From CAMCHP01 sp036835325 (GTDB lineage Bacteria > Bacteroidota > Bacteroidia > Flavobacteriales_D > Sanyastnellaceae): a stretch of 64,000 nt of DNA. Numbering within the stretch: the first letter of the stretch is position 1; each line of letters begins with the position of its first letter. The notes beneath the pieces are model-generated. The model was not told where the DNA came from. It saw nothing but the letters and a program-made list of their open reading frames with translations, and did no database searches. Location: the NCBI GenBank assembly GCA_036835325.1, contig DAITMF010000001.1:1-64000 (forward strand), written 5' to 3'. Shown one piece after another: positions 1-8,270 of the stretch. A program made the position numbers and the translations under genes.

Positions 1-44
1 CGTTTCCTAAACGTTTGATCCGAGTTCGAGTCTCGGCGGGGCTA
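1..44 (+). tRNA. tRNA-Arg (anticodon CCT), 3' part only
   Basis: The 5' half lies outside the window. Visible are the last three bases of the 5' anticodon stem, a seven-base loop TTCCTAA with anticodon CCT at 6-8, the closing stem, and a perfect T arm (CCGAG at 20-24, loop TTCGAGT, CTCGG at 32-36). The 3' acceptor strand CGGGGCT is at 37-43 and the discriminator base is A44. CCA is not encoded. A T run at 48-54 may end the transcript. Acceptor pairing cannot be checked because the 5' strand is missing. Confidence 0.85.
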
Positions 45-45
45 C

Positions 46-69
46 TCTTTTTTTCGCTTCGCGGATGAG
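46..69 (-). repeat. CTCATCC-family motif, GCG variant, with A-tract
   Basis: Read on the minus strand this is CTCATCCGCGAAGCG followed by an A-tract. The same 13-15 base core recurs at 1055-1071, 7493-7507, 7511-7525, 16882-16900 and 60319-60336. It lies in the gap between the tRNA and the next gene. Function is unknown; see the findings on dispersed motifs. Confidence 0.6.
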
Positions 70-127
70 AGAATGGCAATTCACCAACAACACCGTTTTC
101 AGAAAACGCCGAACCACCGCACTGCCT

Positions 128-135
128 TACCTTCA
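128..135 (+). promoter_or_regulatory. possible -7 box TACCTTCA
   Basis: It resembles the Bacteroidota -7 consensus TAnnTTTG and ends 13 bases before the ATG at 149. No clear TTG -33 element was seen at the right distance. Confidence 0.3.
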
Positions 136-148
136 CAAAAAAAATTTG

Positions 149-1024
149 ATGCGCTTCTCTGCTCTCGTGGTACCGTTCTTTCTTTTCGGATGGATGACCC
201 CGCTCTCTGCACAAATCAATGTGCAACTGCACCGTGATTCAGCCGCCATTGCCGCGCAATTCCCCGGGGCACAGATACAATCAACCGGTGATTATCGGTC
301 AAAAGAACGTATCCTTCTGGTCAACACCGAAGACTTCACACTCCGGTTCTACCTCGCCACCAATGGCCTTGCTTACGAGTGCTACCTTGAACCCAAAACA
401 GCCGACGTGGCACTCAGGCAAGCACATCTAATCAAAGAAACGATGCCACATGACGTGGCCAATGTGTACATCGCAACACGCTTCGAAGCAGGCACCGACA
501 GGGTACTCATCATCAACGAGCCCAAGACCAACAACCAAGGGTACCCCCATTTCCTTTACCGCTTTTTCGAAACCGTAACCTTGAGCGAAGAACTCATTTT
601 GAGCGACGACCTGATCTCCATCGAGAGCACTGACCACGTCATTGCGGTCGAAGAGCCTGATGTTGACCCGAACGAACCGCTGCCCATCGCTGTGGTGTCG
701 TCACCTCCGCTGTATGGAAAGTGCACCGCAAACGACCCCAACCCGATGCAGTGCTCGTACGATGCCGTTCAGCAGCATATCGCAAAGAAACTCCGTCTTC
801 CAAAGAGCGCTGCCGAACAAGGCATTAAAGGTCGCGTCTTCGTGAAACTCATCATCGGCCAAAACGGTACAGTTGAAACGTGTGAAATCCTCCGCGGCCT
901 CTCTCCCGAGATCGATCAAGCCGTGTTGAACGCGTTTCAGTCTCTGGGAAGCTTTTCACCGCCTTCCAACCGCAATGAACCGTGCCGGGTGCAAACGGTT
1001 ATCCCTATTACGATTGAGTCGTGA
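149..1024 (+). CDS. exported protein with TonB C-terminal-like domain
   Basis: A predicted envelope protein of 291 residues. Residues 1 to about 21 form a signal peptide ending Leu-Ser-Ala-Gln. The middle (about 25-190) resembles nothing I recognise. The last 90 residues have the TonB_C pattern, including GRVFVKLIIGQNGTVE and a closing hydrophobic strand. A true TonB has an N-terminal membrane anchor and a Pro-rich spacer; both are absent, so this is one of the soluble TonB_C-domain proteins common in Bacteroidota and its partner is unknown. An in-frame ATG at 65 would add 28 residues, bury the signal peptide and start inside the CTCATCC-family motif, so 149 is preferred. A CATCCATCC copy (188-196, minus sense) lies in the signal-peptide codons. 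Confidence 0.75.
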   Translation: MRFSALVVPFFLFGWMTPLSAQINVQLHRDSAAIAAQFPGAQIQSTGDYRSKERILLVNTEDFTLRFYLATNGLAYECYLEPKTADVALRQAHLIKETMPHDVANVYIATRFEAGTDRVLIINEPKTNNQGYPHFLYRFFETVTLSEELILSDDLISIESTDHVIAVEEPDVDPNEPLPIAVVSSPPLYGKCTANDPNPMQCSYDAVQQHIAKKLRLPKSAAEQGIKGRVFVKLIIGQNGTVETCEILRGLSPEIDQAVLNAFQSLGSFSPPSNRNEPCRVQTVIPITIES

Positions 1025-1054
1025 CGCGGCGAGATAGGTTTACCGTTCATTTTA

Positions 1055-1071
1055 TTCGCTGCGCGGATGAG
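1055..1071 (-). repeat. CTCATCC-family motif, GCG variant
   Basis: On the minus strand this is CTCATCCGCGCAGCGAA followed by an A-rich stretch. It lies in the gap after the stop at 1024. A related CCATCCATCT plus A-tract sits at about 1133-1150 on the plus strand, just before the next gene. Confidence 0.6.
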
Positions 1072-1180
1072 GGCGCTCGGTTCCATAAAAAATGTTTTTG
1101 AAAACAGCGGAACCACCTTCACCGCCGCATCGCCATCCATCTCCAAAAAAATGTACCTTAAGAGCACCAATCGCTTCACC

Positions 1181-2173
1181 ATGAAAGCGCTGCTCACTGC
1201 CCTGCTGCTTACCGCCTCCACCCTCGTGCTCGCACAAAACTGCTCTCCGGGAGGCAACATCGCCATCTTTGCCAACTACGACGGCGGCGTCCTCAACATC
1301 AACTGCGATGCCAACATCCCTAACCTGAAGATTGGGGTAGTGACTTACGAATGGACCCAAATCAACATCTCCGGGCCGTTCGCTGCCAATGTTACTGAAG
1401 TAGTATATGCCGGCTTCAATGCCCAAAACGGACACTGCGGCCTCGGCAATCAACCCACTTCAGTTACCGGTGTCTCGCCCGCCATCGTTAACATTCTCTT
1501 CGCGCCGCCCGCCACCATCGAAGACCCCAACGGCAACAACTCCATCATCTGCGGCTACACCTGCGACAGCAACAACCAAGGTGGCTGCAACACCGCGCAG
1601 CAAATTGTCGCCTACTTTACCTCAACACTCGGCGGCTCACTCTACTCCTACACCACCCAATACGGTTGCTGGAGCGGAAGCTACACACTCAGCGATGGCA
1701 TCTGCTGCGGTCAACCCAGTCCGGTCACACCGGTCACGGTGAACATCAGCGCCAGTGACCCCATTGTGTGCGTTGGCCAATGCATCAACTTTACTTCTAC
1801 CACAACCGGCAGCCCCACAAACTTTGCGTGGACATTCACCGGGGCGCAAACCCCTTCTTCAACCTCGGTAAGCCCTACTCAAATCTGCTACCTGAACGAA
1901 GGGGTGTTTCCGGCAACCCTCACCGCATCCAATGCAAGCGCCTCGGCAAGTGCAACGGTTGACATCACGGTCATCGCCTGCGGTATACCCGGTTGCACCT
2001 ACCCCGATGCCACCAACTACAATCCTGCCGCCACTGTCGACAACCTTTCATGCCAGTTTGAATGCGACCCCGTACCAAGCAGTTGTCCGTCTGACCTCAA
2101 CTACGACGGTATGGTAAACGCTACTGACCTCAGCGTTTTCCTTTCCGATTTCGCCACCTTCTGCCAAGAATAA
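1181..2173 (+). CDS. secreted Cys-rich protein: PKD-like, GCT-DPxAxNY-type repeat, dockerin-like tail
   Basis: A secreted protein of 330 residues. A signal peptide (1-19, ending Leu-Ala-Gln) precedes an unfamiliar Cys-rich region (20-180). A PKD-like beta-sandwich follows at about 185-265. One copy of the short Cys-bounded repeat (GCTYPDATNYNPAATVDNLSC type, 271-291) also occurs five times in the protein encoded at 46418-48922. The C-terminus (about 304-325) reads DLNYDGMVNATDLSVFLSDF, like half of a type I dockerin or an EF-hand-like calcium loop. No standard T9SS sorting domain is visible. An ATG at 1151 is also in frame, but it overlaps a possible -7 box TACCTTAA (1154-1161) and would weaken the signal peptide, so I start at 1181. 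The role is unknown; adhesion or surface display is an inference. Confidence 0.75.
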   Translation: MKALLTALLLTASTLVLAQNCSPGGNIAIFANYDGGVLNINCDANIPNLKIGVVTYEWTQINISGPFAANVTEVVYAGFNAQNGHCGLGNQPTSVTGVSPAIVNILFAPPATIEDPNGNNSIICGYTCDSNNQGGCNTAQQIVAYFTSTLGGSLYSYTTQYGCWSGSYTLSDGICCGQPSPVTPVTVNISASDPIVCVGQCINFTSTTTGSPTNFAWTFTGAQTPSSTSVSPTQICYLNEGVFPATLTASNASASASATVDITVIACGIPGCTYPDATNYNPAATVDNLSCQFECDPVPSSCPSDLNYDGMVNATDLSVFLSDFATFCQE

Positions 2174-2242
2174 GAATTGGTTCAACGCTGCGTTATTGAT
2201 AAATGCGGTGATTCCTCCTTTACCTGTGCCAACGAACTGTCG

Positions 2243-2250
2243 TAACTTAG
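2243..2250 (+). promoter_or_regulatory. -7 box TAACTTAG for mlaE
   Basis: The box ends seven bases before the mlaE ATG, a spacing that predicts a leaderless or nearly leaderless transcript. The -33 region reads TTTACC rather than TTG. Confidence 0.4.
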
Positions 2251-2257
2251 CGGTTGA

Positions 2258-2998
2258 ATGACGCTCTTCAATCACATCGGTAAGTACTTTATGCTGATGC
2301 GTTCAGCCATGCGACGTCCCGAAAAATGGGGCCTGCTGCTGCGCATGACCATTCAGGAGATCGATAAAATCGGCATCCAATCCGTTGGCATTGTGTCGCT
2401 CTTGGCTCTGTTTATGGGTGCGGTCATCTGCCTGCAAACAGCAGCGCAAATTGATTCCGGCTGGATTCCCCTCTACACCATCGGTTTCACCGTGCGGCAA
2501 ACCATGATCCTTGAGTTTGCGCCCACCATGATTCCCGTCATCATGGCCGGAAAAGTCGGGTCAAACATCTCCTCCGAAATCGGCACGATGCGCATCAGCG
2601 AACAAATCGATGCCCTCGATATCATGGGCGTAAACTCGGCAGGCTACCTCATCCTTCCAAAAATCATCGGCGCAGTAGTGATCTTCCCCTTCCTCATCAT
2701 TGGCGGTATGTTCCTCGGCATTGCCGCAGGTGCCATGATCGGAGAAATCGGTGGCGTCATCTCCTTCGCCGATTACGAGGTGGGCATTCAGTACGATTTC
2801 CGGCCCTTCCAAGTGGCCTACGCCCTTATCAAAACAACGGTATTCGCCTTCATCATCGTTACCGTATCAGCCTACACCGGCTACTACACCCGCGGAGGTG
2901 CACTCGAAGTGGGCCGCGCCAGCACACAAGCCGTGGTGTACAGCATCGTGCTCATCATGATCACCAACCTGGTGCTGACCGAACTGCTTCTGACATGA
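2258..2998 (+). CDS. mlaE: MlaE-type ABC transporter permease
   Basis: The inner-membrane permease of the Mla/MCE phospholipid transport system, 246 residues, the usual length. Five hydrophobic segments are visible (about residues 45-65, 85-105, 140-170, 190-215 and 225-245). The conserved stretch KVGSNISSEIGTMRISEQID is typical of MlaE, as is the nearby LDIMGVNS. The stop overlaps the ATG of mlaF by four bases (ATGA), so the two are translationally coupled and form an operon. The MCE substrate-binding protein that normally completes the complex is not next to it here. In Gram-negative bacteria the system moves phospholipid between the outer and inner membranes; the direction in this organism cannot be read from sequence. 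Confidence 0.92.
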   Translation: MTLFNHIGKYFMLMRSAMRRPEKWGLLLRMTIQEIDKIGIQSVGIVSLLALFMGAVICLQTAAQIDSGWIPLYTIGFTVRQTMILEFAPTMIPVIMAGKVGSNISSEIGTMRISEQIDALDIMGVNSAGYLILPKIIGAVVIFPFLIIGGMFLGIAAGAMIGEIGGVISFADYEVGIQYDFRPFQVAYALIKTTVFAFIIVTVSAYTGYYTRGGALEVGRASTQAVVYSIVLIMITNLVLTELLLT

Positions 2999-3747
2999 TC
3001 GAGGTCAAAAACGTCAACAAATCGTTCAACGGTCGGCAGGTATTGCACGATGTGAGCGTAAAATTTGAATCGGGTAAGGTGAACTTCATCATCGGTCGAT
3101 CCGGTTCAGGCAAATCCGTGCTCACAAAATGCATCGTGGGGCTGCTCGAGGTCGATAAAGGCGAGATTCTTTACGACGGACGAAACTTCTCGGCGATGAA
3201 CCAACTCGACCGGAAAGAAATTCGCAAAGAAATCGGCATGCTCTTCCAAGGTGGTGCGCTCTTTGACTCCATGACCGTTGAAGAAAACGTCGGCTTCCCA
3301 TTGAAAATGTTCAGCTACGCCTCCGAAAAAGAGCGCAAAGAACGGGTGGCCTTCTGCCTCGAACGGGTGCAACTCACCGGAGCCGAAAAACGCTTCCCCG
3401 CAGAAATATCAGGCGGTATGCAAAAACGGGTCGGCATCGCTCGCGCTATCGCCATGAACCCGCGCTACCTGTTCTGCGATGAACCCAACTCGGGGCTCGA
3501 TCCGCAAACCGCCATCGTGATCGACAACCTCATCCGCGAAATCACCTACGAATACAACACCACCACCGTCGTCGTTTCGCACGACATGAACTCGGTCATT
3601 GAAATTGGCGACAACATCAACTTCGTCAATGAAGGTACCTTTTGGTGGAGCGGAAACCGCGAAGAGATCCTGCGAAGCAGCAATCAAGAACTGAACGACT
3701 TCGTCTACGCGTCTGACTTCATGAAAGTCATCCGAAAAAACCTCTAA
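2995..3747 (+). CDS. mlaF: MlaF-type ABC transporter ATP-binding protein
   Basis: The cytoplasmic ATPase partner of MlaE, 250 residues. Walker A is GRSGSGKS at 34-41; the Q-loop follows in MLFQGGALFDS; the signature is SGGMQKRVGIARA; Walker B is LFCDEPNSGLDP; the switch His is in VVSHD. The start overlaps the mlaE stop (ATGA). The gene ends seven bases before the convergent lspA stop, with no obvious terminator hairpin between them. The family powers phospholipid transport with MlaE and an MCE-domain protein. Confidence 0.92.
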   Translation: MIEVKNVNKSFNGRQVLHDVSVKFESGKVNFIIGRSGSGKSVLTKCIVGLLEVDKGEILYDGRNFSAMNQLDRKEIRKEIGMLFQGGALFDSMTVEENVGFPLKMFSYASEKERKERVAFCLERVQLTGAEKRFPAEISGGMQKRVGIARAIAMNPRYLFCDEPNSGLDPQTAIVIDNLIREITYEYNTTTVVVSHDMNSVIEIGDNINFVNEGTFWWSGNREEILRSSNQELNDFVYASDFMKVIRKNL

Positions 3748-3754
3748 GCGCGGC

Positions 3755-4384
3755 TCAGGACTCGTCAGAAGGCGCTTCAGCAACCGCTTTCTCTTCCTTG
3801 GGGAAGTAGGCGCGCTGGCGGATTAAAATCCAAATCACGCCTACCGTAATCGCTGCATCGGCCACATTGAAAATGGGCGGAAAAATCTCCGCGCCCGTCC
3901 CACCGAAATACGGAACCCAATCGGGCCATTTCACCGTGAAGTGGAACATGTCAACCACAAACCCTCTGAGAAATCCGGCGTAGCCGCCATCGGCAGGCAG
4001 AAAACCGGCCACCTGGGTGTAGGTGCTTCGTCCAAACAGCAATCCGTACACGGCGCTGTCAATGATGTTGCCAAACGCTCCGGCAAGAATCAGCGCCACC
4101 GAGGTGATAAAACCCTTGTGCGCACCTGTTTTGATAAGACCCAAAATGTACCAGGCAATTGCGCCCACGGCAACCAAGCGAAACAAACTCAACGCAATTT
4201 TGCCCCAATCACCGGGCAACGCCATGCCAAAGGCCATACCGTTGTTCTCGATGAAGTGCAGCTCAAAAAAACCGGGAATCACGGTCATGCGCTGGCCGAT
4301 GGTCCATGTGAGTTTAATCCACAGCTTCGAGAGCTGGTCAAGCAAGAGTACGCCAAGTACAACGGCGATGACGCGTTTTAACAT
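3755..4384 (-). CDS. lspA: lipoprotein signal peptidase (signal peptidase II)
   Basis: LspA cleaves the signal peptide of diacylglyceryl-prolipoproteins in the inner membrane. The protein has 209 residues and four membrane segments. The two catalytic aspartates appear as D109 in GNIIDS and D176 in FNVADAAIT, and the conserved ENNGMAFG motif is at 46-53. An insertion of about 40 residues between the two Asp motifs, rich in aromatic residues, is typical of Bacteroidota LspA. It lies downstream of the DksA-like gene (38-base gap), so it is probably read with ileS and dksA-like from the ileS promoter. Several predicted lipoproteins in this window would be its substrates. Confidence 0.93.
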   Translation of the reverse strand: MLKRVIAVVLGVLLLDQLSKLWIKLTWTIGQRMTVIPGFFELHFIENNGMAFGMALPGDWGKIALSLFRLVAVGAIAWYILGLIKTGAHKGFITSVALILAGAFGNIIDSAVYGLLFGRSTYTQVAGFLPADGGYAGFLRGFVVDMFHFTVKWPDWVPYFGGTGAEIFPPIFNVADAAITVGVIWILIRQRAYFPKEEKAVAEAPSDES

Positions 4385-4422
4385 AAGCGGAGAGAAAGGC
4401 CCGAAGGCCTTCGTTTGGTTCC

Positions 4423-4794
4423 TTATTGACGGTTCTTGGCTTCAATGCTCAAGGTTGCGTGAGGCACAAGGCGCAAACGCTCCTTCGAGATGAGCTTACC
4501 GGTATCACGGCAAATGCCGTAGGTTTTGTTCTTGATGCGCATCAATGCGTTCTCAAGGTTCATGATGAACTTCTCCTGACGTGCAGCAAGCTGCGCGGTT
4601 TCTTCACGGCTCATGGTTTCTGAACCGTCTTCCATCATTTTAAACGTAGGAGAGGTATCGTCGGTGCTGTTGTCGTCTTCATGCGAAAGCGAGCGACGCA
4701 ACTCATCCAAGTTGCGACGTGCTTCTTCAAGCTTCTCGTGGATCAACGCCTCGAACTCCTTCAAGTCATCATCGGAATAGCGAATTTCGGCCAT
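4423..4794 (-). CDS. TraR/DksA-family protein with degenerate zinc finger
   Basis: A protein of 123 residues with a long N-terminal coiled coil (about 5-85) and a short C-terminal domain of DksA/TraR type. DksA acts with ppGpp on RNA polymerase through its secondary channel, and family members share this shape. The C-terminal finger here has only one Cys (in YGICRDTGKLI) instead of four, and ends in the conserved stretch RLRLVPHATLSIEAK; this reduced form is common in Bacteroidota. The acidic tip residues expected between the coiled-coil arms lie around HEDDNSTDD. It sits ten bases after ileS and before lspA, as in related genomes. Zinc binding is unlikely; regulation of transcription is inferred from the family. 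Confidence 0.85.
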   Translation of the reverse strand: MAEIRYSDDDLKEFEALIHEKLEEARRNLDELRRSLSHEDDNSTDDTSPTFKMMEDGSETMSREETAQLAARQEKFIMNLENALMRIKNKTYGICRDTGKLISKERLRLVPHATLSIEAKNRQ

Positions 4795-4804
4795 AACGAA
4801 TCGT

Positions 4805-7800
4805 TTAGGTGTTTACTAACTCTATTTCTATTGACGTGTTCACGCCATCTGCAACTTCTACGTCTTGGCCGGAGCTAACACTGCCCACAAGCTCCAGTTG
4901 CTCTGCCAGAATCTCCCGGCAAATGTAGTCTCGATTACTCAGAACGGCCGCACGCACGGCTTCAGTATCCAAAATCCGAACAGAAATGCGGTCGGTCACT
5001 TCCAAACCGGTGTCTTTGCGCAAATTTTGAATGCGGTTCACCAGCTCACGGGCAACGCCTTCCTGCTTCAATTCATCATCCAACGTAACATCCAAGGCTA
5101 CGGTTACACCGGCCTCAGCTGCCACCAACCATCCGGGGATGTCTTGGGAACTGATTTCCACTTCGTCGCGGTTTACCACCACTTCGCTTCCGGCTACGTT
5201 TACAGCAAACTGCCCCGTGCGCTCCAGTTCGGCAATGGCCTCTTGCGGCATCGCGGCAATGGCAGCCGCCACTTCCTTCATCTGCTTGCCAAATCGCGGA
5301 CCAAGCACCTTGAAATTGGCCTTCACCTGCTTCACCAACACGCCCGTGTCGCGCAGGTACTCCAACTCCTTTACATTGACTTCGCTCAGAACCAAATCTT
5401 CTACGTGGCGCAGTCTTTCCTCAAAGGCTGAATTCAAAACAGGCACCATAATGCGCTTCAACGGCTGTCGAACGCGTATTTTTTCGCGCTTGCGGATGCT
5501 CAACACAAGAGTAGTCAGTTGCTGTGCAAGTTCCATACGGGCTTCAAGCTCTTCACTGACCAAGGCTGCATTGGAGGATGGGAAATCAGCCAAATGCACA
5601 CTGCCGTGCTTCGATCGGCCCGTTTGACCGGTCAAATCGCCGTACAGTTTCTCCATGTAGAAGGGCGCAATGGGCGCAGACAGCACCGCAATGGTCTCCA
5701 AACAGGTGTACAAGGTCTGGTACGCCGAAAGCTTGTCGGTATTCCCGGCATACTCGCCCTTCCAGAAACGACGGCGGCCCAATCGCACATACCAGTTGCT
5801 CAATTGATCAACCGTAAAGTCGGTGATCAATCGTCCGGCACGGGTGGGCTCAAACTGCGCATAGGCTTCGTCAACTTGCGCAATCAATGAATTCAACCGC
5901 GACAAGATCCAGCGATCTAGCTCAGGCCGCTCTGAAACCGGCACCTCCGGCTCGGCGTAGCTGAAGCCGTCAATATTGGCATACAGCGCGAAGAAATTGT
6001 AGGTATTGTACAAGGTTCCGAAGAACTTGCGCTGCACCTCGGTAATGCCGTCGGCATCGAAGCGCAGGTTGTCCCACGGTTGGGCATTCGTGATCATGTA
6101 CCAACGCGTGGCGTCAGGGCCATACTGCGCCAAGGTCACAAACGGATCAACGGCATTGCCCAAGCGCTTCGACATTTTCTGTCCGTTCTTGTCCAACACC
6201 AATCCATTCGATACGACATTCTTGTACGCCACCGAGTCGAAACACAGTGTGGCAATCGCGTGGAGTGTGTAAAACCAACCACGCGTTTGATCAACGCCTT
6301 CGGCGATGAAATCAGCCGGAAACGCTTTGCGCTCATCCACCAACGCTTTGTTCTCGAAGGGGTAGTGCAGTTGCGCGTAGGGCATGGCGCCTGAGTCAAA
6401 CCACACGTCAATGAGGTCGCTTTCACGGCGCATCGGCTTGCCGCTGGCGCTCACCAACACAATGCGGTCAACGTAGGGCTTGTGCAGGTCAAACTGCGCG
6501 TAGTTGGCGTCGCTCATGTCTGTGGCGTCAAATCCGGCCAGCGGATTCTCGTCCATCACACCGGCCTTCACAGCAGCAGCGCAGGCTTCTTTCAGCTCGG
6601 CCACCGAACCAATGCAGCAGCTTTCGCTGCCGTCTTCGGTGCGCCAAATCGGTATCGGAATGCCCCAAAACCGCGAGCGGCTCAGGTTCCAATCGTTCAA
6701 ATTCTCCAACCAGTTGCCGAAACGTCCGGTGCCGGTCGCGGCGGGCTTCCAGTTGATGGTGGTATTCAACTCGGCCATCCGTTCGCGTGCGGCGGTGGCG
6801 CGCACAAACCATGAGTCAAGCGGATAGTACAAAATGGGCTTGTCAGTGCGCCAACAATGCGGATAGCTGTGCTCGTACTTCTCGACGTTGAAGGCTTGGC
6901 CACGCTCTTTCAGCAAAATCGCGATTTCAACGTCAAGTGATTTCTCGGGGGCTTCGCCGTCGGCGTAGTACTCGTTCTTGACGTAGTAGCCGGCAAAAGG
7001 CCCGGCCAGCACCCTTCCCTGCAAATCAACCAGGGGCACTCCGTGTCCGTTGCCGTCGTCTACCAGCATGGCGGGCACGCCGGCTTCACGGGCCACTTGG
7101 GCGTCATCCGCACCAAAGGTGGGCGCGGTGTGCACAATGCCGGTACCGTCTTCCGTGGTCACAAATGATCCCGGAATCACGCGGAAGGCCTTCTCAGCGC
7201 CTTCCATCGGCGTAGCCCAATCGAGCAGCGACTGGTAGCCAAGGCCTACCAATTCGTGGCCTTTGAATTTTCCGATAACCTCAAACTCGGCATCCTTCTT
7301 CACGGGCAAATGCTTGTGCAGCAACGCTTCGGCAAGAATCACCGTGTTCGGTTCATCGGTGTATTTGTTGGCTGTGTTCACCACCACGTAATCAATGTCA
7401 GGCCCGACCGTAAGCGCCGTGTTCGAGGGCAGCGTCCACGGGGTGGTCGTCCACGCCAAAAAGGCGGTCTTGGGGTGCAAGGTGGCTTCGGGCATCCGCG
7501 AAGCGAGCGCCATCCGCGCAGCGTCATCAACCAAAAACAAAGCCACCACGGTGGTGTCTTTTACATCGCGGTAGGTGCCGGGCTGGTTCAACTCGTGCGA
7601 ACTTAAGCCGGTGCCGGCCTTCGGCGAATAGGGCTGAATGGTGTAGCCTTTGTACAGGAGGTTTTTGTCGTACAACTGACGCAACAACCACCAAACAGTT
7701 TCAATGTATTTGTTTTCGTAAGTGACGTATGGGTGCTCCATGTCAACCCAGTAGCCCATGCGGCGGGTAAGGTCATTCCACACGTCGGTGTACTTCATCA

Positions 7801-8176
7801 CGGCCGTGCGGCACGCGGCGTTGTACTCTTCAACGGTGATTTTCTTCCCAATGTCTTCTTTGGTAATGCCCAACTCTTTTTCAACCCCGAGCTCAACGGG
7901 CAACCCGTGGGTATCCCACCCGGCTTTGCGCTCTACGCGGTGGCCTTTGAGGGTTTGGTAGCGGCAAAAAATGTCTTTGATGGCGCGGGCCATGACGTGG
8001 TGAATGCCGGGCATGCCGTTGGCCGAAGGCGGACCTTCATAGAACACCCACGGACGATCGGCAGGACGTGTTTCAATGCTTCGGGCAAAAACATTTTCAT
8101 CGTCCCACTTTTTCAACACCTCTTCGGCCGTTTCGGCGAGGTTAAGCTGCTTGTATTCAGGATAGTTGACGGCCAT
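4805..8176 (-). CDS. ileS: isoleucyl-tRNA synthetase
   Basis: Charges tRNA-Ile with isoleucine. The protein has 1,123 residues, the long form. The class I signature HIGH is present as GIHH in PSANGMPGIHH (residues about 50-60), and KMSKR is at 667-671. The editing (CP1) domain is marked by TTTPWTLPSN. The anticodon-binding region follows KMSKR and a long C-terminal extension ends the protein. It is the first gene of an ileS, dksA-like, lspA set on the minus strand. Two adjacent CATCCGCGmAGCG motifs (7493-7525, plus sense) are carried in the CP1 coding region. Confidence 0.97.
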   Translation of the reverse strand: MAVNYPEYKQLNLAETAEEVLKKWDDENVFARSIETRPADRPWVFYEGPPSANGMPGIHHVMARAIKDIFCRYQTLKGHRVERKAGWDTHGLPVELGVEKELGITKEDIGKKITVEEYNAACRTAVMKYTDVWNDLTRRMGYWVDMEHPYVTYENKYIETVWWLLRQLYDKNLLYKGYTIQPYSPKAGTGLSSHELNQPGTYRDVKDTTVVALFLVDDAARMALASRMPEATLHPKTAFLAWTTTPWTLPSNTALTVGPDIDYVVVNTANKYTDEPNTVILAEALLHKHLPVKKDAEFEVIGKFKGHELVGLGYQSLLDWATPMEGAEKAFRVIPGSFVTTEDGTGIVHTAPTFGADDAQVAREAGVPAMLVDDGNGHGVPLVDLQGRVLAGPFAGYYVKNEYYADGEAPEKSLDVEIAILLKERGQAFNVEKYEHSYPHCWRTDKPILYYPLDSWFVRATAARERMAELNTTINWKPAATGTGRFGNWLENLNDWNLSRSRFWGIPIPIWRTEDGSESCCIGSVAELKEACAAAVKAGVMDENPLAGFDATDMSDANYAQFDLHKPYVDRIVLVSASGKPMRRESDLIDVWFDSGAMPYAQLHYPFENKALVDERKAFPADFIAEGVDQTRGWFYTLHAIATLCFDSVAYKNVVSNGLVLDKNGQKMSKRLGNAVDPFVTLAQYGPDATRWYMITNAQPWDNLRFDADGITEVQRKFFGTLYNTYNFFALYANIDGFSYAEPEVPVSERPELDRWILSRLNSLIAQVDEAYAQFEPTRAGRLITDFTVDQLSNWYVRLGRRRFWKGEYAGNTDKLSAYQTLYTCLETIAVLSAPIAPFYMEKLYGDLTGQTGRSKHGSVHLADFPSSNAALVSEELEARMELAQQLTTLVLSIRKREKIRVRQPLKRIMVPVLNSAFEERLRHVEDLVLSEVNVKELEYLRDTGVLVKQVKANFKVLGPRFGKQMKEVAAAIAAMPQEAIAELERTGQFAVNVAGSEVVVNRDEVEISSQDIPGWLVAAEAGVTVALDVTLDDELKQEGVARELVNRIQNLRKDTGLEVTDRISVRILDTEAVRAAVLSNRDYICREILAEQLELVGSVSSGQDVEVADGVNTSIEIELVNT
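7493..7525 (+). repeat. two tandem CATCCGCGmAGCG motifs inside ileS
   Basis: CATCCGCGAAGCGAG at 7493-7507 and CATCCGCGCAGCGTC at 7511-7525, three bases apart, on the strand opposite the coding strand. They encode an Ala/Arg/Met-rich patch of the IleRS editing domain. They match the intergenic copies listed elsewhere. Confidence 0.5.
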
Positions 8177-8201
8177 CGTATGCGCTTCTCTTTGAGGTGC
8201 G

Positions 8202-8209
8202 CGAAGATA
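8202..8209 (-). promoter_or_regulatory. -7 box TATCTTCG for ileS
   Basis: On the minus strand TATCTTCG ends 25 bases before the ileS ATG. The same octamer precedes three other genes here (27335 minus, 29677 plus, 34103 plus), so it looks like a local -7 consensus. No TTG lies at the ideal distance. Confidence 0.55.
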
Positions 8210-8225
8210 GCATTTTTTGACAGCT

Positions 8226-8255
8226 CTTTTTTTGTTTTTGGGATGGATGGATGAG
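8226..8255 (-). repeat. CTCATCCATCCATCC plus A-tract motif
   Basis: On the minus strand this is CTCATCCATCCATCC followed by CAAAAACAAAAAAAGAG. It lies between the murI stop and the ileS promoter. It is the longest copy of the dispersed motif, with three CATCC units in register. Confidence 0.65.
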
Positions 8256-8270
8256 GCCGCTCAACGGCGT

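Noticed and set aside
65..148. N-terminal extension of the TonB_C-domain protein from ATG 65
   Set aside because: It would bury the signal peptide that begins at 149 and it overlaps the CTCATCC-family motif and a -7 box.
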